A DNA stretch of 64,000 bases from Sanderia malayensis (GCA_013076295.1 RQOL01000465.1:1-64000), one strand, 5' to 3'. Positions 10,429-21,178 are shown, counted from the first letter of the stretch. Notes: generated by a model from the letters alone, not told the origin. Program-made: numbers and translations.

Positions 10429-11103
10429 ATGAGTTATGACTTGAGATTTAAAGCACCTTTTTCAATGAATTTATCTGGAGTAAGCGGAAGCGGCAAAACT
10501 ACTTGGGTAGAAAATCTATTTAAAAATTATAATAATATAATCGATGATGGCAGGCAATATCCCAATCTCATGTGGATCTCAGGAACGAACCAGCCAGAGC
10601 TATTTGAGCATATTAAAAAAAGTTTTCTTGGGAATTGTAGATTTATTACTGAATTACCTGAAAACTTGTACGAAGAAATCGAGAGGTCAGACAAAAGATT
10701 AACTATTGTTGTTGATGATCTAATGCATGAAATTGCAAACTTCAAAGATTTGGGAAAATTGTTCACAAAAGGAAGATCTCATCTCAACATTAATGTTATT
10801 GTCATGATGCAAAATCCTTTCCCAAGAGGAACGGAAATGAGAAATTTGGCTCTCAATACTCAATATCAAGTTCTTTTCAAAAATCCTAGAGATAGAAGTC
10901 AAATTAGATTTCTCGCACGACAAATTATGCCCGCATCTCCTAAAACATTTCTTGGCATTTATAATGATGCAACAGCAAGAATGTATGGATATCTACTCTG
11001 TGATTTTACCCATTCAATGAATGAAGATATGAGATTTCGAACAAATATTTTCCCTCATGAAGCTCCCATGGCAGTGTACAAGTCTAAAAAAGGTTATAAA
11101 TAG
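10429..11103 (+). CDS. Polinton genome-packaging ATPase (FtsK/HerA type)
   Basis: The 224-residue protein has a Walker A motif GVSGSGKT at residues 17-24 and a Walker B strand RLTIVVDD at about 90-97, with a conserved-looking TKGRSHLNINVIVMMQN segment after it that fits the sensor region of the A32-like packaging ATPases. In Polintons and related viruses this enzyme pumps the DNA into the capsid. The length is typical. It is followed after 8 bp by the next gene and heads a tightly packed plus-strand gene run. Confidence 0.88.
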   Translation: MSYDLRFKAPFSMNLSGVSGSGKTTWVENLFKNYNNIIDDGRQYPNLMWISGTNQPELFEHIKKSFLGNCRFITELPENLYEEIERSDKRLTIVVDDLMHEIANFKDLGKLFTKGRSHLNINVIVMMQNPFPRGTEMRNLALNTQYQVLFKNPRDRSQIRFLARQIMPASPKTFLGIYNDATARMYGYLLCDFTHSMNEDMRFRTNIFPHEAPMAVYKSKKGYK

Positions 11104-11111
11104 CCATCTAT

Positions 11112-11342
11112 ATGTTTATGAAAACAGCAAAAATGACTTCTTTTGATAAGATAATGATACAACCTAGCGAATTATTTCCAACTGTTGATGAACCGGCGAA
11201 GAAAAAGCCCAAAAAGATCATAAATAAAGGAAGAAAGCCTAAAAAGCGTCTATCAGGTGGTAAAAGGAAAAGAACATACAGACGACGCAAGAAAAACACT
11301 ATAAATGATAAATTCTTAGAAATATTAATTGATTTGTTATGA
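11112..11342 (+). CDS. Small Lys/Arg-rich protein
   Basis: A 76-residue ORF whose middle is almost all lysine, arginine, proline and glycine (KKKPKKIINKGRKPKKRLSG), ending in a short hydrophobic helix. A nucleic-acid-binding virion peptide is the likely role, inferred from composition. Its stop overlaps the integrase start as ATGA at 11339-11342. Confidence 0.5.
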   Translation: MFMKTAKMTSFDKIMIQPSELFPTVDEPAKKKPKKIINKGRKPKKRLSGGKRKRTYRRRKKNTINDKFLEILIDLL

Positions 11343-12394
11343 ATCTAGAAAAGTTATATTCTGATCCTTCTGTTCCGGGTTCTCTTGGAGGTTTAGATAA
11401 AGCATATAGGGAATTTAAAAAAGTAATTCCTAATCTAACAAGAAAAGATGTTAAAGAGTGGAGTAAAACTAGTCTTGCATATTCATTGCACAGACCAAGT
11501 AGGAAGAACTTTAAACGTGAGCGGATACTAACTAATAACATTGATTATTTATGGGAATGGGATCTTGTTGATATGGCATATTTGAAAAAAGAAAACAACA
11601 ACATTACATTTCTATTATGCTGTACTGATACTTTTAGCAAGTATGCTTGGGTAAAGCCTCTGAAAAGAAAAACAGCAAAAGAAATTGTCGATGCTTTTAA
11701 AGAAATTTTATTGGAAAGAAAGCCCAAAAAGGTACGATCTGATAAAGGTACTGAGTTTTTAAACAAAGAATTTCAAACTTTGCTGAAGAAAAATGATATT
11801 GATTTTTACACTGCAAATAATGATGTAAAGGCCGCAGTTGTGGAAAGATTCAATAGAACACTTAAAGGAAGAATGTATAGATACTTTACAGCTAAAAATA
11901 CATTAAGATATATTGATAACCTACAAGATTTTGTTGATTCTTACAACAATACCTATCATAGATCTATTGGTATGAGACCTTCTGAAGTTAATCCAAACAA
12001 TGTGAGCACTTTTCGAAAAAAGCTGTTTAAAAAAGAAACTAAAAAAAATAAAAAGATCTTTAAAATTGGAGATTATGTAAGACTTAGTTTGAAGAAGAGA
12101 ATGTTTAAGAAAGGTTATTTACAAAATTATACTGAAGAAATATTCAAGATTTGCAAAGTATTTAAAGAAAGGTATCCAGTAATGTATAAAATTGAAGATC
12201 TCCAAGATGAAGAGATAGATGATCGCTTCTATGAAGAGGAGCTACAACATGTGTATCTTCCAAAAACCTTCGTCGTCGAGCATGTGTTGGAAACTAAGAA
12301 ACAAAGACGTAAAAACTTCTATTTAATCAGATGGAGAGGTTATCCTCCCCAGTTTGATGAGTGGATAGCTGAAAGTCAATTAGAGACAATATGA
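11339..12394 (+). CDS. Polinton integrase (RVE/DDE) with C-terminal chromodomain
   Basis: The 351-residue protein has a retroviral-type integrase core: first Asp in WEWDLVDM (about residue 75), second Asp in RSDKGTEF (about 136) and Glu in VVERFNRTLK (about 171). This is followed by a YNNTYHRSIGMRP segment and a C-terminal chromodomain (about 305-351) with RWRGYPPQFDEW. It catalyses insertion of the element; the chromodomain probably directs it to marked chromatin. Length and domain order are usual for Polintons, and the frame is intact. It starts and ends with 4-bp ATGA overlaps with its neighbours. Confidence 0.93.
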   Translation: MNLEKLYSDPSVPGSLGGLDKAYREFKKVIPNLTRKDVKEWSKTSLAYSLHRPSRKNFKRERILTNNIDYLWEWDLVDMAYLKKENNNITFLLCCTDTFSKYAWVKPLKRKTAKEIVDAFKEILLERKPKKVRSDKGTEFLNKEFQTLLKKNDIDFYTANNDVKAAVVERFNRTLKGRMYRYFTAKNTLRYIDNLQDFVDSYNNTYHRSIGMRPSEVNPNNVSTFRKKLFKKETKKNKKIFKIGDYVRLSLKKRMFKKGYLQNYTEEIFKICKVFKERYPVMYKIEDLQDEEIDDRFYEEELQHVYLPKTFVVEHVLETKKQRRKNFYLIRWRGYPPQFDEWIAESQLETI

Positions 12395-13425
12395 TTGATG
12401 AAGAATTTGACTTGGTTCTTCCTTCGGGATTTGTTACTGATAGATTAAAACTAGTAGATTTCACAGTTGATTTACCTCACGTTTTTCAATTAAACAATAA
12501 AAGAAAATGGGAAATGGCATTACTACAAATGACGCTGCCAGATAGAGGAGAAAAATCATTACATGATCAATACTGGTTTTCAATTTCCAACGAGTATGTG
12601 ACTATTACCGATGAAGATGGAAAATTGATTTCTTGGGGTACAGATGGTTTTTTCTATGAAAAAATCCGTCTTGACAAAGAAATTATCGAAACCCGTGATA
12701 ATACTCTGATGTATTATGAATTCAAAAGACTTTTCAATGATAGAGTCTTGGATTTCCCTGAATTTGGATACATATTAAAAAACATGTTATCAGTATCATT
12801 AATTGATGGAAAGATACAGTTTGAAATGAAAGATGATTTGAAAACATTAGGCTTTGCAACTCATGGAGGTAAAAGATGGAGATATACTAGTGCACTTTTA
12901 ATAACATTTTCAAGACCTTTGGCACATTTTCTTGGTTTAGAAGATCTGGTCACCCACACTTTACCAAATGGCTCAATAGTCAAATACTTTCACTATAAGA
13001 TTTCTGATAGTATACAATCCAGTCAAACAATGAAACTGATTGTTTACAAAAGGAAGGCAGATGGTGACTCGCTGACTGGAGGAAAGATAAACTGCTTAAG
13101 CAGAATAAAGGACGGTGTTCATCTAAATGAACATACTTCTATAAATGTAGAATGTGATCTATTGGAAAGCAACTATCTTGGAGGTGTTAACAAACGAAGA
13201 GTTTTGAGAAAACTAGCATTTTACGATACAGATCTCGATACATATGTTAGATATTACGCTCCAAAGAATATAATTTACACACCACTGGAGAGGCTGCAGT
13301 TTCAACAAATTCCAATAAAATTGGTAGATGATGATGGGAATCCTATAAAATTAACATCTCTCTATTCCGCAAAGCAGTATATTGGAGAAACATCACTGAC
13401 CATTCGAATTAGACCAGTAATATGA
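12391..13425 (+). CDS. Putative virion structural protein (WE-x-AL family), 344 aa
   Basis: The ORF is intact. The N-terminal third contains NNKRKWEMALLQM, a motif also present at the start of the gene at 13777 (HGKWEVALVEM). Proteins with this motif commonly lie near the capsid genes in Polinton-like elements of animals, and I infer a penton, fibre or other capsid-associated role. The remainder looks beta-rich, without signal peptide or membrane segment. It overlaps both neighbours by ATGA. Confidence 0.6.
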   Translation: MIDEEFDLVLPSGFVTDRLKLVDFTVDLPHVFQLNNKRKWEMALLQMTLPDRGEKSLHDQYWFSISNEYVTITDEDGKLISWGTDGFFYEKIRLDKEIIETRDNTLMYYEFKRLFNDRVLDFPEFGYILKNMLSVSLIDGKIQFEMKDDLKTLGFATHGGKRWRYTSALLITFSRPLAHFLGLEDLVTHTLPNGSIVKYFHYKISDSIQSSQTMKLIVYKRKADGDSLTGGKINCLSRIKDGVHLNEHTSINVECDLLESNYLGGVNKRRVLRKLAFYDTDLDTYVRYYAPKNIIYTPLERLQFQQIPIKLVDDDGNPIKLTSLYSAKQYIGETSLTIRIRPVI

Positions 13426-13784
13426 ATGTGACACTAAATAATAGACATGTAAATTTTGATAACCCACTTCCAGTGGATACTAATTGGAAATGTAGTATGA
13501 TTGCTTGTACATTAAATAAAAAAGAAAAAGATGAGAGTGAAAAAATGTTTGCTGTTTGTTGTGATTTAATTATAAGTAAGGATGCTGTTCCTCTATTGGG
13601 GCTAGTTATTGACAATTCAAAATCAATTCACAGATCAACTATAAATCCAGCAACGTATAGAGTAACAAGATCTAACATAAAATCATTCGATATTAAAATT
13701 ATCAACTGGGAAACTCTGGAAGATATATCAGATAAATTTGAAGAAAATTGTCAAATTGATTTATCATTCGTTAAAGATGATTAA
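13422..13784 (+). CDS. Hypothetical 120-aa protein in virion gene run
   Basis: Intact short ORF starting in an ATGA overlap with the preceding stop. It contains NWKCSMIACTL near the start, which is only reminiscent of the WE-x-AL motif of the flanking genes, and is mixed alpha/beta with no recognised domain. It may be a short relative of its neighbours or a minor virion component. The tight packing supports it being a real gene. Confidence 0.5.
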   Translation: MNVTLNNRHVNFDNPLPVDTNWKCSMIACTLNKKEKDESEKMFAVCCDLIISKDAVPLLGLVIDNSKSIHRSTINPATYRVTRSNIKSFDIKIINWETLEDISDKFEENCQIDLSFVKDD

Positions 13785-14142
13785 TGATTTTTACCTCACA
13801 TGTCCTACTGATTCTTATGGAAAAATAAAACTTAAAGAACAATTACATTTACATGGAAAATGGGAAGTGGCGCTGGTAGAAATGATCTATGAGCTGAGTG
13901 ATAGACTTGTATTTGATCCTGCTCAATTTAAACATGGTGTTTACAATAGTTGGAAAATGTGTGGATTGATGCAACTTGGCACTGATAAGGTTGGCTTTGA
14001 TGAGTTAAATGTGAGAGTAGCGTCAAGTAATGAATATACGAAAAAATGGAATCAAGCAGCAGATAACCTGAGAGATGGATACAATATCGCGACTTCTATG
14101 ATGAAATCTCGAGTGGAGATACTATTAAAAAATTCACAATGA
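13777..14142 (+). CDS. Truncated WE-x-AL family virion protein
   Basis: The ATG at 13777 overlaps the preceding stop by 8 bp. The protein (about 121 residues) begins like the 344-residue protein at 12391 and carries HGKWEVALVEM at about residues 24-34. It then ends after a helical segment, much shorter than its paralogue. A 160-bp tandem repeat begins 59 bp downstream and the adjoining capsid gene lacks its start, so its 3' part was probably lost in the same rearrangement. Confidence 0.55.
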   Translation: MINDFYLTCPTDSYGKIKLKEQLHLHGKWEVALVEMIYELSDRLVFDPAQFKHGVYNSWKMCGLMQLGTDKVGFDELNVRVASSNEYTKKWNQAADNLRDGYNIATSMMKSRVEILLKNSQ

Positions 14143-14200
14143 GAGAAATCGTTGCAATTTTCAATGAAAACGTAAAAAAACAAGAGGGGGAACTGAATAG

Positions 14201-14770
14201 AATTTGGGGGCATTTTTCAAATGGCTCTATATTCCATGCTCTTCAGTGTGTCGAACTTGCTAAGAAGACCAAGTAATGTATCTATCCATCGTTAATTGTG
14301 ATAGTTACAGCCGTTTGTTGGTTTTCGGGATTGGGCTCTAGTACCCCTGTCTAAAAATAGAATTTGGGGGCATTTTTTCAAGTGGCTCTATATTACATGT
14401 TCTTCAGCGTGTCGAACTTGCTAAGAAGACCAAGTAATGTATCTATCCATCGTTTATTGTGATAGATACAGCAGTTTGTTGGTTTTGGGGATTGGGCTCT
14501 AGTACCCCTGTCTAAAAATAGAATTTGGGGCATTTTTCAAATGGCTCTATATTCCATGTTCTTCAGCGTGTCGAACTTGCTAAGAAGACCAAGTAATGTA
14601 TCTATCCGTTGTTTATTGTGCTAGTTACAGCAGTTTGTTTGTTTTGGGGATTGGGCTCTAGTACCCCTGTCTAAAAATAGCATTTGGGGGCATTTTTTGA
14701 AGTGGCTCTATATCTAATATTTTTCAGCGTGATAAACTGCATATGTTGACCAAATCTCATGCTTTTATCA
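14201..14770. repeat. 160-bp tandem repeat, about 3.5 copies
   Basis: The segment starting AATTTGGGGGCATTT recurs at 14201, 14361, 14522 and 14681, a 160-bp period. Copies differ by scattered substitutions. The array replaces the 5' part of the capsid gene and is AT-rich except for a G-run and GTACCCCTG. It has no coding capacity. Confidence 0.92.
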
Positions 14771-14774
14771 CAAA

Positions 14775-15253
14775 ATGAACAAAACCATCATTTTTGTACT
14801 GAAATCTGCTGTACTAAACAGATTGTTTTTTGCTCTTGTGGATAATTCTGCATTTAATGGATCTTCAGAACAAAACCCATTCAACTTTGTACATGGATCA
14901 GTTTCTGACGTTCAAGTGACTGTTAACAATCAAGAGGTCACTCCCCCTCTAAGATTGGATTATGATGATAATGACTATTTCGATGCCTATAGCCGTCTGT
15001 TGACTACTCTGGGCAATTCAGCTAGTCTGGTTGATTATGAGAGATTCAATCAAGGATCAGCAATTTATGGTTTGACTTGACACCAAAGGGAAATTGTGCA
15101 GATGAACAATACTTGCTTAAAAGAGAGGGTAACTTGAGAATAAGCATCAATTTTGCAATGGCTGTTGTAAGTTTGATGAATATTGTTGTTCTCAGAGAAT
15201 TTGACAGAACAATTAAAATTGATAGTCATAAAAACATCATTCGTGATTGGTAA
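14775..15253 (+). pseudogene. Major capsid protein gene, C-terminal remnant
   Basis: About 160 codons of the C-terminal end of the Polinton hexon-like (double jelly-roll) capsid protein remain. The segments DNSAFNGSSEQNPFNF, YDDNDYFDAYSRL and, after a frame change near 15070, VVLREFDRTIKID are in the expected order for this family. A full protein has several hundred residues, so most of both jelly rolls is missing upstream, where the 160-bp repeat sits. The reading frame also shifts once. The stop TAA (15251-15253) overlaps the protease ATG. Without this gene the element cannot make its own capsid. Confidence 0.8.
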
Positions 15254-15714
15254 TGATGGATGATATAACAACCAATAACTTACTTCCGAAACATGAAAAG
15301 CTACCTTATTTCCATGGTGTATTTGGAAAAGATGAAATCAAAAACATCGATGTGCATTCACTACCCTGCTCATTCATTTTCAATGAAGATAATTTTACTG
15401 GTAAAGGAACTCATTGGGTAGCCGTCTATATTAGCGATGATCGCGTTTTGGATTTTTATGATTCGTTTGGTGAACCTCCTATGCTGAAAGAATTTATAAA
15501 CTTCATTCATCCGTTCAAGTTTACTTACAATAAAACTCAAGTTCAATCCTATGAGAGTGCGACTTGTGGACAACATTGCATGTTCTTCCTCATTAATAGA
15601 ACAAAAAACGTTACAATGAACTCATTAATCAATAAATATTTTAATGTAAATGATAAGTTAAGTAATGATTTGTATGTTTACAATTATGTTAATAGAAGAT
15701 ATAGTTTAAAATAA
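15253..15714 (+). CDS. Adenain/Ulp1-like cysteine protease (maturation protease)
   Basis: About 153 residues, starting at ATG 15253 in a TAATG overlap with the capsid stop. The catalytic histidine is in GTHWVAVYI (about residue 55), the acidic residue in DFYDSFGEP and the Gln/Cys in SATCGQHCMFFLI (Cys about 110). This order His-Asp-Gln-Cys is that of adenovirus protease and the Polinton PRO proteins, which cleave capsid precursors. The frame is intact. It is convergent with the polymerase gene, only 27 bp away. Confidence 0.85.
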   Translation: MMDDITTNNLLPKHEKLPYFHGVFGKDEIKNIDVHSLPCSFIFNEDNFTGKGTHWVAVYISDDRVLDFYDSFGEPPMLKEFINFIHPFKFTYNKTQVQSYESATCGQHCMFFLINRTKNVTMNSLINKYFNVNDKLSNDLYVYNYVNRRYSLK

Positions 15715-15741
15715 TGTTAAAAACTTAAATGTTCAGTTAGT

Positions 15742-18489
15742 TTAGAAATGTTCAAATAATGTCTTTTTCTGAGTATCTTTCTTCAGCAGCTTGGCATTTT
15801 CTTGCAAATAATGCCCATATGGCAGTGTGTTAAAACCATTATCAAGAATGTATCTCTTATCATCAAAAGAGCTCAGCGATTTCTTTGTTCTTTCTGTTGT
15901 GTAGATGGTATGATTGTGTGATTCAATATTACGCTGCCTGTGTGAATAGGTTTGCTGTTCTTTCAGGCAATCTAGGTAATCTTCATGCTTTATTTGCTTC
16001 TTTACCACATTTTTTTTAATTCCTTTCGCTCTTTTGATTGTTTGTCCATCATCGATTCTGAGGGTATACATCTTTGATCTCAATCCGACGAATTCTATCA
16101 TTTTCCCACCACTGAGCTCATCTTTCATTTTCCCAATAAATTTCTTGTTTCCTACAGAGTAATTTGGATGTTCTTTATCATAGTTGCTGAAATTGAATCC
16201 ATCTTCATGATCTTTCAATACTCTGTTAACTTGATCTTGAGACATTGGTATGTCATAGATGAAGCTATCAGTATCCATGTAGCATAGTTGAACGTTTGGA
16301 AGGTTTGGTTTTGCAAAGTTGTAGTGGAAATCATACATCAATGTCTTGCTAATATCTAATATGCTGAAACCAACATACATTGGTTTGTCGAGTTTAACTT
16401 TCCCAATCTTTTACTCTACCAAAAGTGTATCTTCATTAATTTCAATTACTCCATAGAACTTTGGACTTCTGACCCATCTTCTCAGGACTATACCATCTGT
16501 GCAGATTTCAAAACGTTGATGATTTCTTACGTTTTCCATCGTCTTTCCAAACACAGAATTGTTCATCAGTTTGAACAGATCTTTTTCAAAGTCGTTTCTT
16601 GCTTGAGTTCTCTTTTGAGTGTTCAAATCAATATATTTTTTCAACCAAAAGTTTTGCTTGAATTCAATAATCTCATGAACTTTTGTTAGCTTCAAACCCA
16701 ATTCCAAACACTGCTTCAAATTTCTTTCATGCATGGTGTATTCTTTTTTGTCATATAGATTTGGTATTAGCTTTGATGTTGACTTGAACTTTTTCCCATG
16801 AGCTTGTCTTTGATATTTTGATAACATTTCTGCTTGAACTTGTAATCTTTGTGGTGCTAATGGTAGATCTGCATGGTGATCATGTAACTCAGCTGGATAT
16901 TCTAAGTCAACTTTGAGAATGTAGCCAATATCTTCATCAGATCTTGACAACAAAGCGTCAATGTTTGTGTTTTTAATTTCTTCTTGTGTAAATTGTTTGA
17001 AACCACCATAAGGCATTGGCTGCGACATTGCCCATCCATAGAGATTGTTTGCATCTAAGTACATCAACGTGCTGTTTTCCGTCGATTCGGCATGACGTTT
17101 CACTGCTGTCGAAACACCCCCTCGAAAACCATCTTCAACCATAAGGTAAATGTCCTTCTTTTCTTCAGATAGTAATTCCAGCGTTACACCAGTCATCTTC
17201 AACATTGCATCCCATGCTAGTGAAGGAGCAGTTAGATAATGAGCAGGATCAAGCTTGTAGAATTTTAGACTCTGCTTTCTGAACGATTCAAATATATCAG
17301 CTAACAGCAGCACATGAGTTTTCAGATATAGCTCATGAAAATCTTGAAAGGTCTGACAATTGAAAAATTGCCAAACCTGTTGAGCATATGTATAATCTTC
17401 ATCACTGATGCTGGAATCATAGTGTTTGTTGTAAAATGCTTCTTTTGGTGGTAGAGATGTTTCTTGCATTTTTTCTATACTATCCACCCAGTCATAGGGA
17501 TAAACACCTTTCCTTGTCAGCAAATCAAACGCTTTCTTGACATCTGCATCTTCTGCTTCTGTTAAAACTCTCTTTGGTGGTATTTTCCAATTTCTATAAT
17601 CCAAAACATCTTCATTTTTTAGCGGATCTTTACATGCTACGCCTGGTTCAAACATGTTTTGACGTTCTCTTTCCAATTCTGTAACTCTTTCTCCTTCATT
17701 TCTAGGTATCTCAGGATATTGTTGTTGGGTGATGTCATCATGCAAGTATTTTTTCATAGATATGAAATTTTCTTTCGGCAGGTTGTTGGCTAGTGTTGCC
17801 AAGCTGGTGCTTAAAAATGCGAATGAATCAATGTATTTGATTCCATTAGTATTGGTATTTCTACCTTCTTCATTTTCTTCAGAATAACCATCAATCTGTG
17901 CAGTCATGATCTTTTCTTTCGAATTGGCGATGATCTTTGCATTTCTGCCATTCAAATTCTTCAGAATATGATGCATATCATATCCTTTTAGATTGTGAAA
18001 GACGATCGGGATGGTGTGATAGTTTGCTACTATATCCAGGTGTTTGAAGTTGCAATGCTTGCAAGCTGGACCTCTGTATTTTCCGGTAATGTGGCAATGA
18101 TCTCTGACTTTTTGTCTATCATTATCATTGAATAGTTGATTGCAACAATAGCAATGCATAGTCTCAGCATGTTCCGCATTTTCTTCCGGTGTTAATCTAA
18201 TCATTGGCATGGTTTTCTTGAATACTGTTCGTATTTCTTCATTTAGCTTATCTAAACTATTCATAAACACCTCCATGCAATCTTCTCGGGAATAACATTC
18301 CAACGGTTGTTGCCACCTATCATCGATTGACGTGACGTAAATACAATAACTGATTGGTTTGTGTTCTTCATAAGAAGCTCCCTTGTTTGAACTTTCCAAA
18401 ATAGATTCAGTATCTGCATATATGATGAATGGTAGCATGCATTGGTTCTTAAAATGTTCAAACTTTAATTCTGCGTCTTTGGGATATTC
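15742..18489 (-). pseudogene. Protein-primed DNA polymerase B, catalytic part
   Basis: On the minus strand this holds the exonuclease and polymerase domains. ADTESILES is Exo I with its Asp-x-Glu; FHNLKGYDMHHIL fits Exo II; DANNLYGWAM is palm motif A; KLMNNSVFGKTM is motif B; YMDTDSF is motif C. An in-frame TAA at 16411-16413 lies between motifs B and C and cuts off the last 220 codons. The 5' end is cut at 18489 by the Copia insertion and continues at 29021. In Polintons this enzyme replicates the element from a protein primer. The gene is doubly inactivated. Confidence 0.92.
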
Positions 18490-18704
18490 TGTTGAGAATA
18501 AGAATGACTCGATTATTATTATTATTATTACTACATCGACTGACTTGATTGACACTAGCTGCATACTTCGTTTCCTTCGCTTTATATTGTAACAGTTATA
18601 TTCTTTCTTTTTACGAACAAGATGTTTATACTTTGATTTCATTATATATCGCGTTTACAATTATATCAAAGTGTTTCTTCATTTGTATTTGCATATCTTT
18701 AACA
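18490..18704 (+). repeat. Copia 5' LTR
   Basis: Paired with 28805-29020. It contains an ATT triplet microsatellite near its start. Confidence 0.93.
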
Positions 18705-18718
18705 GGTTATGGGCCCAG
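18705..18718 (+). promoter_or_regulatory. Copia primer-binding site matching iMet tRNA anticodon arm
   Basis: GGTTATGGGCCCAG directly follows the 5' LTR. It is complementary to the anticodon stem-loop of initiator methionine tRNA, the unusual internal primer known for Drosophila copia, and not to a tRNA 3' end. Confidence 0.8.
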
Positions 18719-18795
18719 GATACGTGGTTTAACAGTTTATCTAAAAGTTATAAGTTTGTCTGTTCTGTTTTGCGTGTCTTATTCGTTCATGGTAT

Positions 18796-20526
18796 TTGGC
18801 GATTGCGACATCAGGGGACGAAACTAGCGGAGGTTTCAAAGTTGAGAAACTCACAGGAGATAACTATTGCTCATGGAAATTCCAAATGAAGATGGCGTTG
18901 GTTGGAAAGGATTTATGGGACATAGTCACTGGCGATGAAGTATTGGATGGAACAGCTGCCGTAGTTCAACAAAGAAAATTCCAACGAAGGGAAAATATTG
19001 CATTAGCCACGATTTGTCTGTCAGTTTTACCAAGCCTTCAAATTTATGTTCGTGCTGCAAAAAGTGCGAAAGAAGCCTGGGATAATTTGGAGCAGCACTT
19101 CGAGAAAAGGTCTTTATCTCAGAAGATTTTTTATCGCCGCAAACTTTATTCTGCTAGGCTAGAGAAAGGCACAACGATGTTGGAGCATGTGAATGGTTTG
19201 CAAACACTGTCCGACCATTTGGAAGCTGTGGGGGATCCGATAATGGAGAAGGATCTAGTCATCATTTTGATTAGTAGCCTAACGGAAGACTACAATCATC
19301 TAATCACGGCATTGGAGACCATAGCAGAAGACAGATTGTCTTGGGTTTATGTGCGTGATAGAGTTCTGCATGAATATGAAAAACTTCATCAACATGCTGC
19401 AAATGAAGGGGCTGTAACAAAAAATGACGACGCGCTATTGGTAATTAGCAAGAAGTCAGATGCCCAACGTAAGAAATGTTTTTATTGCCAAAAAGAAGGA
19501 CATTTTGCAAAGAATTGCTTCAAGAAAAAGGCCGATATGAAAGCAAAACAACGAGCCGAATCTGCAAATTGTGCGGACACCGAAGACGAACCGGACGATG
19601 GGTTTGCTCTGACAGCAAACAACGGTACCGAACAGTCTGGTGATGAATGGTTGATAGACTCAGGGGCGTCACAGCACATGACATATGAGAACTCTGGAAT
19701 GTTAAACTATGAGAAATTTTCAACACCAAGGAATATCAGATTGGCTGATAACAGGACCGTCCATGCGTATGGGAAAGGCAATATCAGAATTCCAATATAC
19801 GATGGCACAAAGAAATGGAATTTCATGTTGTGTGGTGTTCTTTTCGTTCCAGAACTGAAAAGGAAGTTGTTGTCGTTGTCTTCTATAATAGACAAAGGAA
19901 GCAAAATTTGCTTTGATGGGAAATCCTGTACAGCAACAAACAACGGTTTGTCGGTAGCCATTGGACACAAACAAGGAAATCTATTTAAGCTGAACAATAG
20001 AACAAGTGATTCAGCTTGCGCAGTTTCTTCACAAGACAGTAATGGCAAAATGAATTTATGGCATTCTCGTTATGCACATTTGGGGATCAATAACCTGAAG
20101 CTCCTGAAGGAGAAGTCAATGGTTGACGGGTTGGTCTTTAACTCAAAGGAAAGCATCGATTCATGCGAAATCTGTGCTAAAGGTAAGCAGAGATGCGAGC
20201 CATTTCCCAAGAAGAGTCAAAGTCAGACAACACAGTTATTGGAGTTGGTTCATAGTGATGTTGGCATAGTAAATGTTGATTCAGTGGGAGGATCTCGATA
20301 CTACGTGACGTTTATCGTTGACTTTTCAAGATACACTGTGGTGCATTTTTTAAAGAAGAAGAGTGAAGTTCTTGATAAATTTAAAGAATTTGTAGCAGTA
20401 ATGGAAAACCTCACAGAAAAGAAAGTCAAAGCATTGCGTACTGACAATGGAGGTGAATACATATCTGCAGCATTTCAGCAGTTTTGCTCAAATCATGGGA
20501 TCAGAAGGGAATTCACGATTCCAATG
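18796..20526 (+). pseudogene. Copia gag-protease-integrase (first half of polyprotein)
   Basis: The open frame encodes a Copia-type Gag (KLTGDNYCSWKFQMKMAL), a zinc knuckle CFYCQKEGHFAKNC, the aspartic protease motif WLIDSGASQHMT, the HHCC-like pre-integrase zinc domain (WHSRYAHLG, CEICAKGKQ) and the first integrase catalytic parts (HSDVG, RTDNGGEY). It starts with TTG where ATG would be expected (TTGGCGATTGCG), with no in-frame ATG before it, so the start may be mutated. The frame is cut at 20526 by the transposon insertion and continues at 26731. Confidence 0.9.
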
Positions 20527-20840
20527 TAGACAGGGCATATGCTCTAACCATCTACCATTCGGCCTAACCAGTGAGAACTCGACTGATTCTAGTAGTATTT
20601 TTCATGGGCTTTCAGAATCTGCCAGGTGACTTTTCGAAAAATGCTCCATTGTCACGTGATTGATGACGTAATTTAACGGTCAAATTCAAACTTTAAACCT
20701 GCATTATTTGGATATGGCTGGGTGTACATGGACCGGAATAGCACAGCAAGACTCAGTTTTAGCTCCTCTTTCGAATGATATATATAACAAGTATTTTTGC
20801 TGACATCTGCATTTTTAGTGATGACGTCATAATCTATATT
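20527..20840 (+). repeat. Left TIR of the DNA transposon
   Basis: Inverted relative to about 26420-26730. Both arms contain a perfect TGACGTCA palindrome and a TCACGTGA palindrome, classic bZIP (CRE) and bHLH-zip sites. Divergence between the arms is visible around 20710-20740. Confidence 0.88.
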
Positions 20841-21178
20841 TGGTATTTTTAAGATTCATTTTTTAACTGCTTCCGCGGCTATTCCTCTGATAATAGGGTT
20901 GGTATTTGTTATTCGAAATCCTTATCACTTTTGACACCTATTAGCAGCTCAAATATAATTACATTGCCTATTTTTAGATCTATATTAATTAAGGTTTCCA
21001 GACCTCTAAATAAATGCTTCCGTATTACTTGTCAGCTGGCAAACAAACATAACCTTAAGATACATTGTAGAAATACAATGTGAAAAATGTGAAAACAATG
21101 TGAATAACAATGTGAATACAATGTTTTAAATGTGAAAAAAATTAGATATTTAGAATAAACTTTGAAAAGGATTCTGAG
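20841..21178. other. Non-coding 3' region of the DNA transposon
   Basis: AT-rich stretch between the left TIR and the gene stop. It has short AATGTGAA repeats (about 21075-21130). No gene seen. Confidence 0.6.
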
